From Hygrocybe punicea (lineage: Eukaryota; Basidiomycota; Agaricomycetes; Agaricales; Hygrophoraceae), in contig OY744472.1 in assembly GCA_963556145.1 (NCBI GenBank), positions 3,100,001 through 3,164,000 of the forward strand: a stretch of 64,000 bases of DNA, read 5' to 3'. Numbering within the stretch: position 1 is the first letter of the stretch; each line of letters starts with the position of its first letter. A program made the position numbers and the translations under genes. Shown here in pieces: positions 1 through 11,447 of the stretch. Under the pieces are notes generated by a model. The model was not told where the DNA came from. It made no database searches and was given only the letters and a program-made list of their open reading frames with translations.

Positions 1-1220
1 CGTTTGCCCAAACCAACGTGAACCTGGAACTTCACAGTTATTACGCATGTATTCCCAATTTCGCTTGGGGTCGCCAGGTAATAGGACGTGATGACCGGTG
101 TCGCTGTGTGTCCGTTTCAAGACAATATTCGGTGGGAATTGGTCGCCATCATTTAATAATTTTGCTTGGGGGCGTATCATATGCGTTACGTTCAAAGCGA
201 CATGAAGCAAATTTTGATTTTGCATCCATTTTGAATGGACCATGTTCATCTGCTTCGGAGGCGGCCAGATGTGTACCGTTCGACAGAGTTCGTCCATTCC
301 AGTCATGAAAATCGACACATTTTCCAGTGTCAATCCGTATTGGTTACCGCTGTCAAGACATCAGTATAATGCAGCAAAAACGGAGCAGAATTAATTAAAG
401 CGATGTCAAACTTACATATATGACATTCCCATATCCACACCACCAAATACACAATCTGCTGATGCGAACTTTTGCCATGTATCGCCTTTGTCTTGATAGC
501 GAAGTATTACATGAAGGAACTCGGGCCAAAATATGTATTTAACATTGAAGCGCCGGGCTCCATCCTCATGTGTAGTCGCATACCGATATAAACCTGTTTG
601 TTGTGAAATGCGTTTCAGTATCAACAATCCACAAATTAAACAATAGACATTACCCATTCTTGAATACATGCTGAATAGCGACTCTTGTATGATTTGATGA
701 TATGGATGTAACCATCAAGATGGGAAATGGTGTCGAGTTCAATGTCGGAAATGGTCGTGGTGAGGAATGCAAGATCGTTAATGGCAGTGGCTTTGCTTGT
801 GATACGTGTGGTCGGGTCGAGGATAAAGAGGATTTTGAAAACACGGCCGTCATTGTTGCTTAATGTGGTTATATGGCGTTCATTGTTGCTTACGGTGGTT
901 GGCGGTTCCATTTCACAGTCAGATGATGTTTCCATCTCAGAGTCGGATGATAGCGTTTTGCGTGGAAGGAGATCGAGTTCGGCGGCCGTTGCATTGCGGA
1001 CAGCCTGACAATTTTCATGTATGTTGCGACCAAGACATACCGATTGCGGACAGATTCCAGACGAAACGCATTTGGGATGTTGCTGTGCGGATCCGGCATG
1101 TCTTTGGCAGGAGTTGCCTTCTTTCTTCCACAAAAGACATTTCGTTTTTGGAGAGTCACATTTTCGACCAGGGCAGATGTGCATGCAAAGTTCATAACCA
1201 AGTTCCTTCTTATATGGCAT
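1..1220 (-). CDS. Unknown multi-exon protein, partial (runs off left edge)
   Basis: I do not recognise this protein. The first exon runs from the ATG at 1220 to about 660 and encodes a cysteine-rich N-terminus (about nine Cys in the first 70 residues, including CPGRKC and CPQSVC), followed by an acidic Ser/Glu stretch. A second exon covers about 590-414. A clear intron (GTAAGT donor near 413, CAG acceptor near 350) leads to a third exon that stays open to position 1. The phase between exons 1 and 2 does not fit the obvious GTAATG donor; a GTATTC donor 11 bases earlier would fit, otherwise there is a frameshift. The third exon contains KRTHSDTGHHVLLP and EYMRNN, which loosely recall ATP-grasp-like fungal proteins, but this is a weak impression. 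It is divergent from the gene starting at 2020. The coding exons look intact otherwise. Confidence 0.55.
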
Positions 1221-1454
1221 GTTTGTGGACCTAGGCAGGATTTCGGAGGGGTGGTATGAGGAACAGACAGGGATATAATTAATACATCAATACCTTAATA
1301 ATTGATTACTTTCAGGGTGGTTGATGGAGGGTGGTGACAATTCCACAAACCTTGTAATTATAAGATGTCGGAAGTATGTCACCTGACAAGAGTGGCAATG
1401 ATAAAACAACGAACACGTGCCAAACACGTTGATCAGCAATGTAATCATTTAAAT

Positions 1455-1765
1455 GTCGAAGGAGCAATATCCACCGAACATGTCTGATTTGTTCGGTGTG
1501 TTCGGTCAACATGTTCAGTGGATGTTAATCAACTGGTATGACGGGATATATCACACCGAACACATTGAACATGTTCGATGTGTTCGGTGTAGTATATCTA
1601 GTTACATTGGTTCAACAACGTTGACCAAACATGTCAACCAAACACATCGAACATGTTTGATGTGTTCGGTGTAGTATATCTAGTCATACCGATTGATGGA
1701 CATCCACCAAATATGTCTGGTGACCAAACACACCAAACAACATGTTTGGTGTAGTATACCTAGTC
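1455..1765. repeat. Short imperfect repeats built on GAACATGTTCG and GTGTTCGGTGTAGTATA
   Basis: The intergenic stretch between the two divergent genes holds three to four imperfect copies of a 60-90 bp motif. Each combines a palindromic GAACATGTTCG-like core (also AACATGTTT, AACATGTTCA) with CCGAACAC and GTGTAGTATATCTAGT. Copies lie in both orientations near 1490, 1570, 1650 and 1735. Small ORFs here are repeat shadows. It may be a decayed MITE or clustered palindromic binding sites in a shared promoter; I see no clean terminal repeats or target duplication. Confidence 0.5.
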
Positions 1766-2019
1766 CTTCTACATCCATCCAACAAGTCAGTATTAGCTTT
1801 GGACAACTTCTAAGCTCAAGCCACATCAAAAACATAAATAAATAGATTTGTTGTTTATGCAAAGAAGCCGAACATGAGGTCAAACATGTGGCGATTGATC
1901 TGGTCACGTGGTCGTGACATCTGTATTCATAGTGTGGAATGTTGAGTAAAAGATCTGCCCTTTTCTTTTGCTCTCAAATCGCCTCACACGTCGACCAAAA
2001 AAGGTTTATTTCATCTACC

Positions 2020-3281
2020 ATGTCCTTGCCAGTCATCAAAACCTCGACCCCTGCCATCAATCCTGCGGCCTTCAAGTACTGGCCTGATGCGCCGCCCAAA
2101 AAGCTGCAGGAGCTCCATCACATCTTCCAAATCCAGTACATGGTCCCGCCCAAGATTCCGGCACCCAACAAGGACTCCGGCACCGTCCCCGTCTTTTCTC
2201 GTAACTTATATGTACTGAACACTCACCCGCACAATGCCACCGCCCGAGGCGAGTTATGGCGCGAAATGCCCGAACGATACGAGGAACCACTCTGTCGCTT
2301 GATTTATCAAATGGATATGTACATCTACGCGAAAGCTGCCATCGCATACAACAAGGCACCCCACTACCCGCCGGACTACATCAAAAATGATAAGGAAGGG
2401 ACCAATTCACTTCGGGATTACCTCAAGTATACCGACACCGTCATGGACGAAATTTGGGCAGAAGTCTTGGTGGCGAAACGGGCAAACGAGGTTACCTGTG
2501 ACTGGCGAAGCAAGATCTTCGACGATTGGCTCCTGAAAGAATTTTATGTCGGTAAACATTCTCCATCGGCTTTGATTCAACATGGCGCTGTGAACACCAA
2601 GATCAAGCCCGAGGATCTAGGTGAGTATATATGCATTTCTGGCCAAATGAATTCTCACGTCTGGCATCATAGATTGGGCAAAATATGATGAATCCGTGCC
2701 AGCATGGCACAGCGGAACCTCGGCAAATTGGTCATTCTGTGGGCTTCTGGACGCCACAAAGCTCGAAATCATCGGTCAGGTCATTGCTTGGTGTAAAGGA
2801 CATAGTGTCCTCGTCGATGTCGATGTGGCGGATGATGATGAAGGTGTGATCTAGATTTACATGTGTGATTGTGCTAATGATATAATACATTTGCAGAGGA
2901 GCCGGTTCCCCAGGGCAAGGGCAAGGGCAAAGCCAAGTCAAAATCAGTCAAAAAACAGAAGGCATCCGCTGGTTTGTACAAATTTTCAATCATACCAGTA
3001 TATAGATGTATTGAATATTCAGGTGGCGCAGACAATTCGTCCGAGAAGGACAAAAAGAAGCCCAAGCCCAAGTCCAAGTCCAGTAAGTACTTTCTTTGTC
3101 TGTGATTGTCATACATGCAAACCCTTCATCATGACAGAATGCACAATCAAGTCCAAAGCCGAGGATGACGATAACGGTGAGTTATTGAATTCCGAATATC
3201 AAAACGATAATCCAACACATTTATTCATGTATAGATGACATAAAGATGGAGGAGGACGTAGCCCCGGTAAAGAAGAAGCGG
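2020..3281 (+). pseudogene. Unknown nuclear-type acidic/lysine-rich protein, 5' half, split by Gypsy insertion
   Basis: This is the first part of a host gene of unknown function. I prefer the ATG at 2020 (context CTACCATGTCC) over an upstream in-frame ATG at 1939. Exons are 2020-2620, 2673-2843, 2897-2971, 3023-3082, 3138-3176 and 3235-3281. Every intron is 39-58 nt with GT-AG ends, and the frame is kept across all five. The first 200 residues are globular (PEDLDWAKYDESVPAWH near the first junction). Later exons are low-complexity Lys/Ser/Asp with GKGKGKAKSKS and KKKPKPKSKS, suggesting nuclear location. Exon 6 is cut after the codons KKKR by the LTR at 3282, which would add about 11 LTR-encoded residues before a TAA at 3312-3314. 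The downstream remainder is at 19847-21644. Confidence 0.75.
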
Positions 3282-4076
3282 TGTAAAGGCGAGGTCGGGG
3301 TGGCTGCGGAATAATAATCCTAAGCCTGTGGGGTCAGCGTAGAAGTGACTAGGAATAGTCTAACAAGCTTCAGTAAGATAATAGGATATAAAAAGTAAGA
3401 AGCCGCCGAGTAAACTACTGAAATCTATCGAGACCGATCGAAGCCGACGAAGCCGACGATGTCGGGTACGGCGGGTCGGGTGTCGGGTGACGAGAAACGT
3501 AGAGATAAAGGCGGTAGAACGACGGGGAGGGCGTCGAGGAATCCGACGAGCAATGTGTGCAATGGAATTTACTGAGAGACTTAATTCTCAGAGAGAGGAA
3601 ATGGGGGAACTGGTTTCTTATTCTGAGACGGCGCTTGGGCACCGTTTTTATACTACAAATTTGTGTACCTAGATTCGGACGAGAGTCCTCGGCTGATGAG
3701 AGGAGACAAAGGAGAATAAAAATGGGGAAGTAGGAAGAGCGTTGCGAGGCGACGATGACAGGGAAAATGGGTGGAAGATATAAAAAACCGTAAAAGATGC
3801 AATATACTTTACTATATCCCCATAAGGGAGACGCTAGGCGTGAATAGGGCAAGTCCGATATCGGGATCCCAGTCCGATGAGATCTATCTTTGCTATTTGA
3901 AGTTCCGTGAGTTTATGAGATAGACCGACCAGGTACGTGAGCGGCCGTGCTAGTCGGTATGCATCGGGTTGCGTCGGGTTGCGTCGGGTTCGAACGTAGA
4001 TTGCTAGAGACGTCGGGTTCGAGTGGATTCGCTAGATATCGATGTTACGGCCTCAGAGGGTCGAGGACCCTCTACA
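3282..4076 (-). repeat. 3' LTR of the Gypsy element (795 bp)
   Basis: This matches 18882-19842 except for a 166-bp insertion there and about eight substitutions. It has TGTA...TACA ends. Several TATA-like stretches (ATATAAAAAA, TTTATACTAC) could serve as promoter elements on either strand. Minus-strand ORFs inside have no recognised product. Confidence 0.93.
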
Positions 4077-4092
4077 TCTCCTTGGGTCTTCT
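4077..4092 (-). other. Candidate polypurine tract next to the 3' LTR
   Basis: Read on the minus strand, the 16 bases before the LTR end in CCCAAGGAGA, a short purine-rich run immediately abutting TGTAGAGG. Position fits a PPT for plus-strand priming. The run is short, so the call is tentative. Confidence 0.4.
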
Positions 4093-4249
4093 AATAGAGA
4101 TCATCCGTGGTCGAGAATATGGGGTCTCCGAATGCGGGTCGCGAATGTGGCCAATCACGTGAGCGGCCAAACAACGGCAAAGTAAAAATAAAAAATAAAA
4201 AATTCTCGTTGTTGATCCGACCTTTCCTCTACACCATCACACGTTCACA

Positions 4250-4864
4250 ATGTCCCAAGTCTACGACAACTTCCTCGCTTTCGTCGAAAGCATCGAATCC
4301 GATGTCCGGGCGGACTACGAAGAGGCCGTCAACGCGGTCACCGTGTTTCATAGCGACGACCTCGTAACGATGGTGGACGGCAACGAGGGGATGGCCCAAC
4401 AATGGTTAAGCGGCCGCAAGAAGGCGCTGGTGAGTTTCCTTATTGACTACGCGTGTCCTAAGATAGCTCATGTCGTCCCGTCAGCGTGCTTACAATGGAA
4501 TCGTCGCGGAACTCCGAGCTGGTGGTATGAGGCCAGTAACGCCACCATTATGGGCCAACCGCCAAATGTACGCCAATGATGTCGAAGAGGGGCTGAAAGA
4601 AGCGGCGGACCGGGAGAGGCAGGAACAGGAAGAAGCCAGACGGCGGGCGGATGAAGAAGCGGCTACGCGGGAAGAGGAGGCCAGACGGATGGCAGAGGCA
4701 AATGCACGAGCGGAGGCGGAGAAAAGGCGAAAGGCGGCAGAGGAAAGGCGGGAGCGGCTTAGAATAGAACAACACGAGCAGCACTGGCATCAAGAAGCGG
4801 ACCGGGTTGAAAGGGATGGAGCCGCGTATCGGCGGCGGCTCAGCGAAGAACGGCGAGCTGAAGC
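4250..4864 (+). pseudogene. Antisense ORF of the Gypsy element, N-terminal coiled-coil part
   Basis: The start ATG at 4250 follows a short leader after the LTR. Exon 1 is 4250-4429, the intron 4430-4484 has GTGAGT/CAG ends, and exon 2 runs from 4485 to the insertion at 4865. The first about 60 residues are acidic and helical (YDNFLAFVESIESDVRADY). Exon 2 becomes a long Glu/Arg/Ala helix (residues about 95-190, e.g. EEARRRADEEAATREEEARR) that is a clear coiled coil or single alpha-helix. The transposon at 4865-11440 interrupts it after GAGCTGAAGC. Removing that element with one 7-bp TSD copy rejoins the frame to 11448. The gene points against gag-pol, so it must use its own promoter or the 3' LTR on the opposite strand. 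Confidence 0.75.
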
Positions 4865-5089
4865 CAGTAGACCCAGTCGTTTTGGTTAACCCGATCGCAG
4901 ATATAGTTGCAAAAGGTAGGTACACATAGCGCAGTTGCTTGCTGGGGGGGTAGGTTAACCCAAAAGACAGCACTTGCTGGGGAAATGTGGTGTGGTAGGT
5001 TGACCCAGGTACAGTTCTTGCTGGTCAAGGGTGGCTGGTTGGGTCAACCTGGTGTCAGCTCTGCCATGGAGTCGGTTAACCCAGGGCAG

Positions 5090-6470
5090 CTATTCCAGGA
5101 CGGTTGGGTTGACCCAGGCCCAGCTGTTCAAGCCATGTGGGTTGACCTGGCTGCAGTTATTGTTGCAGCACTGGGTTGACCCCAGTCCAGCTCTTGCTGC
5201 AGGCTTGGGTTGACCTAGATGCAGCTTTTGCTGCAGAACTGGGTTGACTAGGGCCCAGCACTTGCTGGAGGGTGGGGTGACTGGGGTCCAGCGATTGCTG
5301 CGGCACTGTGTTGACCTGGCCCCAGCTCTTGCTGCAGCACCGGGTCAACCAAGGGCCAGTTATTGCTGCAGGATGGGGTTGACCTGGGCCCAGCTATTGT
5401 TGCAGCACTGGGTTGACCCGGGTCCAGCACCTGCTGCAGGGCTTGGGTTGACCAGGATCAGCTATTGCTGCAGCACCAGGTCAACCTGGTCCCAGGTATT
5501 GCTGCAGCATTGGGTCAACCCAGGTCCAGCACCTGCTGCAGGGCTTGGGTTGACCAGGTTCCAGCTGTTGCTGCACCACCAGGTCAACCTGGGCCCAGCT
5601 ATTGCTGCCGCATTGGGTTGACCTGGGCCAGATATTGCTGCAGCATTGGGTCGACCTGGTCCCAGCTCTTGCTGCAGCATTGGGTTGATCTGGCCCCAGC
5701 TCTGGCTGCAGAACCGGGTCAACCCAGGGCCAGCTATTGCTGCAGCATTGGGTTGACCTGGTCCCAGCTCTTGCCGCAGCACTGGGTCGACCTGGGCCCA
5801 GCTCTTGCTGCAGCATTGGATCAACCCAGGTCCAGCTCTTGTTGCAGCATTGGGTCAACCCAGGTCCAGCACCTGCTGCAGGGCCTGGGTTGACCAGGAT
5901 CCAGCTATTGCTGCAGCACCAGGTCGACCTGGGCCCAGCTATTGCTGCAACATTGGGTCGACCTGGGCCAGCTATTGCTGCAGGATTGGGTTGACCTGGC
6001 CCCAGCTCTTGCTGCAGCACCGGGTCGACCTGGGCCCAGCTATTGCCACAGCATTGGGTTGACCTCGGCCTAGCTATTGCTGCAGCACTGGGTTGACCCA
6101 GGTCCAGCACTTGCTGCAGGGCTTGTGTTGACCGGGATCCAGCTATTGCTGCAGCACTTGGTTGACCCTGGCCCAACACTTGCTGCAGGGTAGGTTGACC
6201 AGGGTCCAGCTATTGCTGCAGCACTGGGTTGACCCAGGTCCAGCACTTGCTGCAGGATAGGTTGCCGGGGGCACAGCTCGTTCTGCAGCATTGGGTTGAT
6301 CCTGGACCCACTGATGGGGCAGGCTTGGGTTCACTAGGGTCTGGCTAGTGTTCCAGCACTGTGTTGCCATGCCCAGCTTTTGCTGCAGAAAAGGGTTGAC
6401 CCTGGCCCACCTCTCCCTGCAGCATTGGGTTGACCAGTGTCCAGCTCTTGCTGCAACATGGGCTCATGTC
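5090..6470. repeat. 34-bp minisatellite, left arm
   Basis: About 40 imperfect copies of a 34-bp unit contain GGGTTGACC (or GGGTCAACC), CCAGCT, TTGCTGCAGCA. Because 34 is not a multiple of three, all frames stay open and yield repetitive Pro/Gly/Ala/Gln/Cys ORFs; I consider these spurious. The unit carries two small palindromes, GGTTGACC-like and CTGCAG. Confidence 0.9.
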
Positions 6471-7362
6471 GGTCGACAGGCTTGCATCACATCCCACTTT
6501 GCCTGCATGTATTTCATGTTCCAAACATTGACAGAGCTCACACCAGCTCAAGCCAATATTTATTCAGAAACTTCCATATAAAGTAATCAAAAATTTTCAA
6601 TCTGCACATGACACACATGTACCACATAATATAATTTGAATGCACTTATTCAAAGCACAGGGAATAGCAAAATTAAAAAATTATTATTTTGACAATGCAC
6701 AATATCTTACTTTTACTATCAGCTATCAGCCATTACAGGAGCTACTTATTCCCAATGACAATCTATGACAAAATCAGAACTTACCCCACTTGGAATATTG
6801 TGCTTTTCTATTTAATATTGCTCAATTACCTCACTATTACTTAAAATAGACACATAAATTTAATGATTATTTTATCCAAATACATAATTAAATAGTGAAG
6901 GGCAGAAGGCAGGTGAGAGGAAGATAGGTGGGTGTGGAGTCAGAAGAAGGTGGGAGTGGGAGTGGGAGTGGGAGTAGAGAAAGGTGGGAGTGGGAGAAGG
7001 GGATGGGTGTGGGAGAAGGGGGTGGGAGTGGGAGAAGAGGGAAGGTGGAGGCAGCCGGGAAGGGCAGCAGGGAGAGGGTGAGGGTGATGGAGATGGAGGA
7101 GGACTGGGATAGGGAGAGGGAGAGGGAGCAGGGGTGGGATGTACATACCTCTCGTGTTTCCGTCGTCCTCGTCGTCTTCGTCTGCATCTCCGCCGTCCTC
7201 GTCCCGTCGTCCTCGTCCGCGTCTCCGCCGTCCTCGTCCCCGTCGTCCCCGTCGCTGTCGTACCCGTTCCCGTCGTTCCCGTCGTCGTCGTCATCGTCCT
7301 CGTTGTCGTCGTCACCCGCGTCTCCGTCCCCGTCGTCGTTCTCGTCGTCACCTGGATGGTTG

Positions 7363-7866
7363 TCATCGTCCCCCGGATGGTCGTCGTCGTCTCCGTCGTC
7401 CTGTCGTCCCGTCGCTATCCTTCTCCGCCCCGTCGTCCCCTCGCCGGCCGTTTGTGACCTCGTCGACTGTCCTCGTCGTTGCTGTCGTGGTTGTCTCAGC
7501 CGTCCGTCCTGGTCGTTGGCGCATCCTCGTTTCCGCCATCCTCACGGTGGCCGTTTCCGTCGGCTTCCGTTCTGTTTGCTGGCGCGTTGTGTTCTGCTGT
7601 TGGGTGTTCGGAATCGCCTGTTTGGCGTGGGGTAGCTGGAAAAGGTCAACAATTAGTAAAGAACACAAGTTAAAATCAGAAATTTACCTCGGGTGCTCCT
7701 CTGCACCCATCTCCCGTTGTTCAAGCGTTGAAAACAACGCTTGAACTCGCGCGGGAAAGCCAACCGGCAGTTGCCGATTTCCCAAACGGGTTCGAGTTGC
7801 CAAACATGGAAGTGTCGCTGAAGCTTTTGAATCTTCTAGCATGCACAACAATGCATGCATACCCAA
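7363..7866 (-). other. Gene-like segment of the palindromic element, left half
   Basis: Reading leftwards on the minus strand, a short exon-like stretch starting near 7866 is followed by a plausible intron. The donor GTAAAT is after CACCCGAG near 7688 and the acceptor TTTTCCAG is near 7638. A Thr/Arg/Gln-rich reading then runs into the GTC/GAC trinucleotide tract (7140-7480). The right half mirrors this design. There is no recognisable domain. It may be a vestigial exon-intron unit retained by the element rather than a functional gene. Confidence 0.35.
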
Positions 7867-7959
7867 AGTGAAATCCTCAAAAGGTGTAAATATGGTATAT
7901 CTACCCTCATACTAAAATTTGTATTTTATTCGGCCCTGCATCAAGAGCTATTCACAATT

Positions 7960-8345
7960 TATTCCATTCCTCTGCCAGAATTGGACCCTTAATGATCTAA
8001 CTTTGTCTTAAAAATCTGAAATTAATCTCAGGAGTACTTTAATGAGTACTCATTGTGGTACACATAAGTGCCTGATTGTTGGTGGACCAGCACCTTTGTT
8101 TCAGCCAAGCAAATGCACAGAATTGTGCATTGTGGCTGACCCATCAACCAAGTCCGAACTTCAAGTTCAGCTTTACTTTGAACCTTTCATTTCTTGGCTA
8201 CAACAGATTCTGGGACCACCAAGTGCCAGGCACTGATCATCAATACAATAGATACTTTACATAGTAGTTTCACAATTATTCTCATATTTTTCAGAGCAAT
8301 ATTGGTAAAGTAGCATTTTAAGGGTCCGAAATTGGCAGGGAGGTA
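7960..8345. repeat. Fold-back core of the palindromic element
   Basis: The segment is an imperfect inverted repeat centred at about 8152, with TCTGCCAGAATTGGACCC on the left and its counterpart GGGTCCGAAATTGGCAGG on the right. The same fold-back core recurs at 33216-33621, showing that the two elements belong to one family. Confidence 0.7.
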
Positions 8346-8433
8346 TCAATGAATCATGGATATCTCTCTATGTATGCCATAATAAAATACAAAATTTGGG
8401 GGGGACGTAGTTAGAGGCTAATTCTATCCCTAC

Positions 8434-9464
8434 GTGGTCTTAAATGTGCTACACAGTTGTTGTGCTCCATGCAATTACACTGAGAAAAGTAAGATCTTGG
8501 TTACATATAAGGCAACTCGCGCCCGTTTGGGCAATCGGCAACCTCCGGCGTGGGTTCAAATCGTCGCGTACTCCACGATGCGTCCACGAGAACAGCAACA
8601 GCAGCAAAATCAAGTAGAAGGTAAGTAGATTTCTCAAAATTTATTACTATTACTATGCTAGCTAATATTATTGTTTTTATGAAGGACTTTCTCACTGCCG
8701 CGCCTGGAATTGACCGCAACACGCATGCCCGCGCCATGTCACGTCAACGCCCAACTGAAGGGCCGAAACGGCGGATGGCAGGCAACGACGAGGACAGAGG
8801 CGACGAGGGCACAGACGGCCAGCCGGGGAAGACGACGGGGACGGAGATGGCCAGCGAAGAGACGACAGGACGACGGAGTCAACGACCATCCAGGGATCGA
8901 CGAGGACGACGACGGGGACGGAGACGGGGACGACAACAACGAGGACAACGTTGGGAACGGGGACAACGGGGACGGGAACGACGGGGACGGCCAGCTAGGG
9001 GACGACAGGACGACGCAGATGACGACGACGATCCATCGGACGACGAGGATGACGACGACAACGACGAGGATGACGACGACGAGAGGAATGACGGGAACGG
9101 GAACGACAGGGACCGGAACGGCGTGGACGGGGACGATGGGGACGGGAACGGGAACGGGAACGAGGGGGACGAGGACGGCGGAGACGTAGACGAAGACGAC
9201 GAGGACAACGGGAACGTATGTACAGTCCACTCTCCTCCCTCTCTCCGTCTCCGTCTCCGTCTCCATCTCCGTCTCCCTCCCTTCCCTGCTGCCTTCCCAC
9301 CTTCCCTCTTCTCCCACTCCCACTCCCTTCTCCCACTCCCTTCTCCCACTCCCACCTTCCTCCCACTCCACACCCACCTATCTTCCTCTCACCTGCCTTC
9401 TGCCCTTCACTATTTAATTATGTATTTGGATAAAATAATCATTAAATTTATGTGTCTATTTTAA
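8434..9464 (+). other. Gene-like segment of the palindromic element, right half
   Basis: An exon-like stretch (8500-8620) ends in AGAAG before GTAAGTAG; the likely intron ends near TTATGAAG at 8684. The following ORF is Arg/Gly rich, then a long Asp/Gly/Asn tract (NDGNGNDRDRNGVDGDDGDG) encoded by GAC/GGGAAC repeats, and ends in repeat-derived Ser/Leu/Pro. No known domain. The mirrored half at 7140-7866 and the copy at 33780-34680 have the same plan, so a short exon, intron and repeat tract is a conserved feature of the element. Confidence 0.35.
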
Positions 9465-9834
9465 GTAATAGTGAGGTAATTGAGCAATATTAAATAGAAA
9501 AGCACAATATTCCAAGTGAGGTAAGTTCTGATTTTGTCATAGATTGTCATTGGGAATAAGTAGCTCCTGTAATGGCTGATAGCTGATAGTAAAAGTAAGA
9601 TATTGTGCATTGTCAAAATAATAATTTTTTAATTTTGCTATTCCCTGTGCTTTGAATAAGTGCATTCAAATTATATTATGTGGTACATGTGTGTCATGTG
9701 CAGATTGAAAATTTTTGATTACTTTATATGGAAGTTTCTGAATAAATATTGGCTTGAGCTGGTGTGAGCTCTGTCAATGTTTGGAACATGAAATACATGC
9801 AGGCAAAGTGGGATGTGATGCAAGCCTGTCGACC

Positions 9835-11215
9835 GACATGAGCCCATGTTGCAGCAAGAGCTGGACACTGGTCAACCCAATGCTGCAGGGAGAGGTGGGC
9901 CAGGGTCAACCCTTTTCTGCAGCAAAAGCTGGGCATGGCAACACAGTGCTGGAACACTAGCCAGACCCTAGTGAACCCAAGCCTGCCCCATCAGTGGGTC
10001 CAGGATCAACCCAATGCTGCAGAACGAGCTGTGCCCCCGGCAACCTATCCTGCAGCAAGTGCTGGACCTGGGTCAACCCAGTGCTGCAGCAATAGCTGGA
10101 CCCTGGTCAACCTACCCTGCAGCAAGTGTTGGGCCAGGGTCAACCAAGTGCTGCAGCAATAGCTGGATCCCGGTCAACACAAGCCCTGCAGCAAGTGCTG
10201 GACCTGGGTCAACCCAGTGCTGCAGCAATAGCTAGGCCGAGGTCAACCCAATGCTGTGGCAATAGCTGGGCCCAGGTCGACCCGGTGCTGCAGCAAGAGC
10301 TGGGGCCAGGTCAACCCAATCCTGCAGCAATAGCTGGCCCAGGTCGACCCAATGTTGCAGCAATAGCTGGGCCCAGGTCGACCTGGTGCTGCAGCAATAG
10401 CTGGATCCTGGTCAACCCAGGCCCTGCAGCAGGTGCTGGACCTGGGTTGACCCAATGCTGCAACAAGAGCTGGACCTGGGTTGATCCAATGCTGCAGCAA
10501 GAGCTGGGCCCAGGTCGACCCAGTGCTGCGGCAAGAGCTGGGACCAGGTCAACCCAATGCTGCAGCAATAGCTGGCCCTGGGTTGACCCGGTTCTGCAGC
10601 CAGAGCTGGGGCCAGATCAACCCAATGCTGCAGCAAGAGCTGGGACCAGGTCGACCCAATGCTGCAGCAATATCTGGCCCAGGTCAACCCAATGCGGCAG
10701 CAATAGCTGGGCCCAGGTTGACCTGGTGGTGCAGCAACAGCTGGAACCTGGTCAACCCAAGCCCTGCAGCAGGTGCTGGACCTGGGTTGACCCAATGCTG
10801 CAGCAATACCTGGGACCAGGTTGACCTGGTGCTGCAGCAATAGCTGATCCTGGTCAACCCAAGCCCTGCAGCAGGTGCTGGACCCGGGTCAACCCAGTGC
10901 TGCAACAATAGCTGGGCCCAGGTCAACCCCATCCTGCAGCAATAACTGGCCCTTGGTTGACCCGGTGCTGCAGCAAGAGCTGGGGCCAGGTCAACACAGT
11001 GCCGCAGCAATCGCTGGACCCCAGTCACCCCACCCTCCAGCAAGTGCTGGGCCCTAGTCAACCCAGTTCTGCAGCAAAAGCTGCATCTAGGTCAACCCAA
11101 GCCTGCAGCAAGAGCTGGACTGGGGTCAACCCAGTGCTGCAACAATAACTGCAGCCAGGTCAACCCACATGGCTTGAACAGCTGGGCCTGGGTCAACCCA
11201 ACCGTCCTGGAATAG
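9835..11215. repeat. 34-bp minisatellite, right arm (inverted copy)
   Basis: Mirror image of 5090-6470 under the axis at 8152.5. The repeat-encoded peptides are the same in both arms wherever compared, so the arms are essentially identical over the array. Confidence 0.9.
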
Positions 11216-11447
11216 CTGCCCTGGGTTAACCGACTCCATGGCAGAGCTGACACCAGGTTGACCCAACCAGCCACCCTTGACCAGCAAGAACTGTACCTGG
11301 GTCAACCTACCACACCACATTTCCCCAGCAAGTGCTGTCTTTTGGGTTAACCTACCCCCCCAGCAAGCAACTGCGCTATGTGTACCTACCTTTTGCAACT
11401 ATATCTGCGATCGGGTTAACCAAAACGCCTGGGTCTACTGCTGAAGC

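Larger units (their letters stand above)
4865..11440. mobile_element. 6576-bp palindromic minisatellite-bearing DNA transposon
   Basis: The ends are inverted copies beginning CAGTAGACCCAG, with the target duplication CTGAAGC at 4858-4864 and 11441-11447. The arms 4865-6940 and 9365-11440 are nearly identical inverted repeats; I saw one mismatch near the tip. From outside in, each arm has the 34-bp minisatellite, an AT-rich spacer (about 6540-6890), a GGGAGT microsatellite, a GAC/GTC trinucleotide tract, a small gene-like segment with an intron, and a 400-bp fold-back centre around 8152. No transposase is visible, so it appears non-autonomous. The 7-bp TSD does not identify a superfamily with confidence. 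It interrupts exon 2 of the antisense gene. Confidence 0.85.

Noticed and set aside
5090..6470. Many overlapping long ORFs in both strands (Gln/Pro/Gly/Ala/Cys-rich) as a repetitive secreted or structural protein
   Set aside because: The 34-bp unit is not a multiple of three and all six frames are open; sequence is a minisatellite in a transposon arm, mirrored at 9835-11215.
6872..7744. Arg- or Ser/Pro-rich ORFs
   Set aside because: They come from GTC/GAC and GGGAGT microsatellites; several frames are equally open and no domain is present.
5157..11148. CRISPR array, because of regular short repeats
   Set aside because: Units are contiguous and diverged without unique spacers, eukaryotic introns are present, and there are no cas genes.
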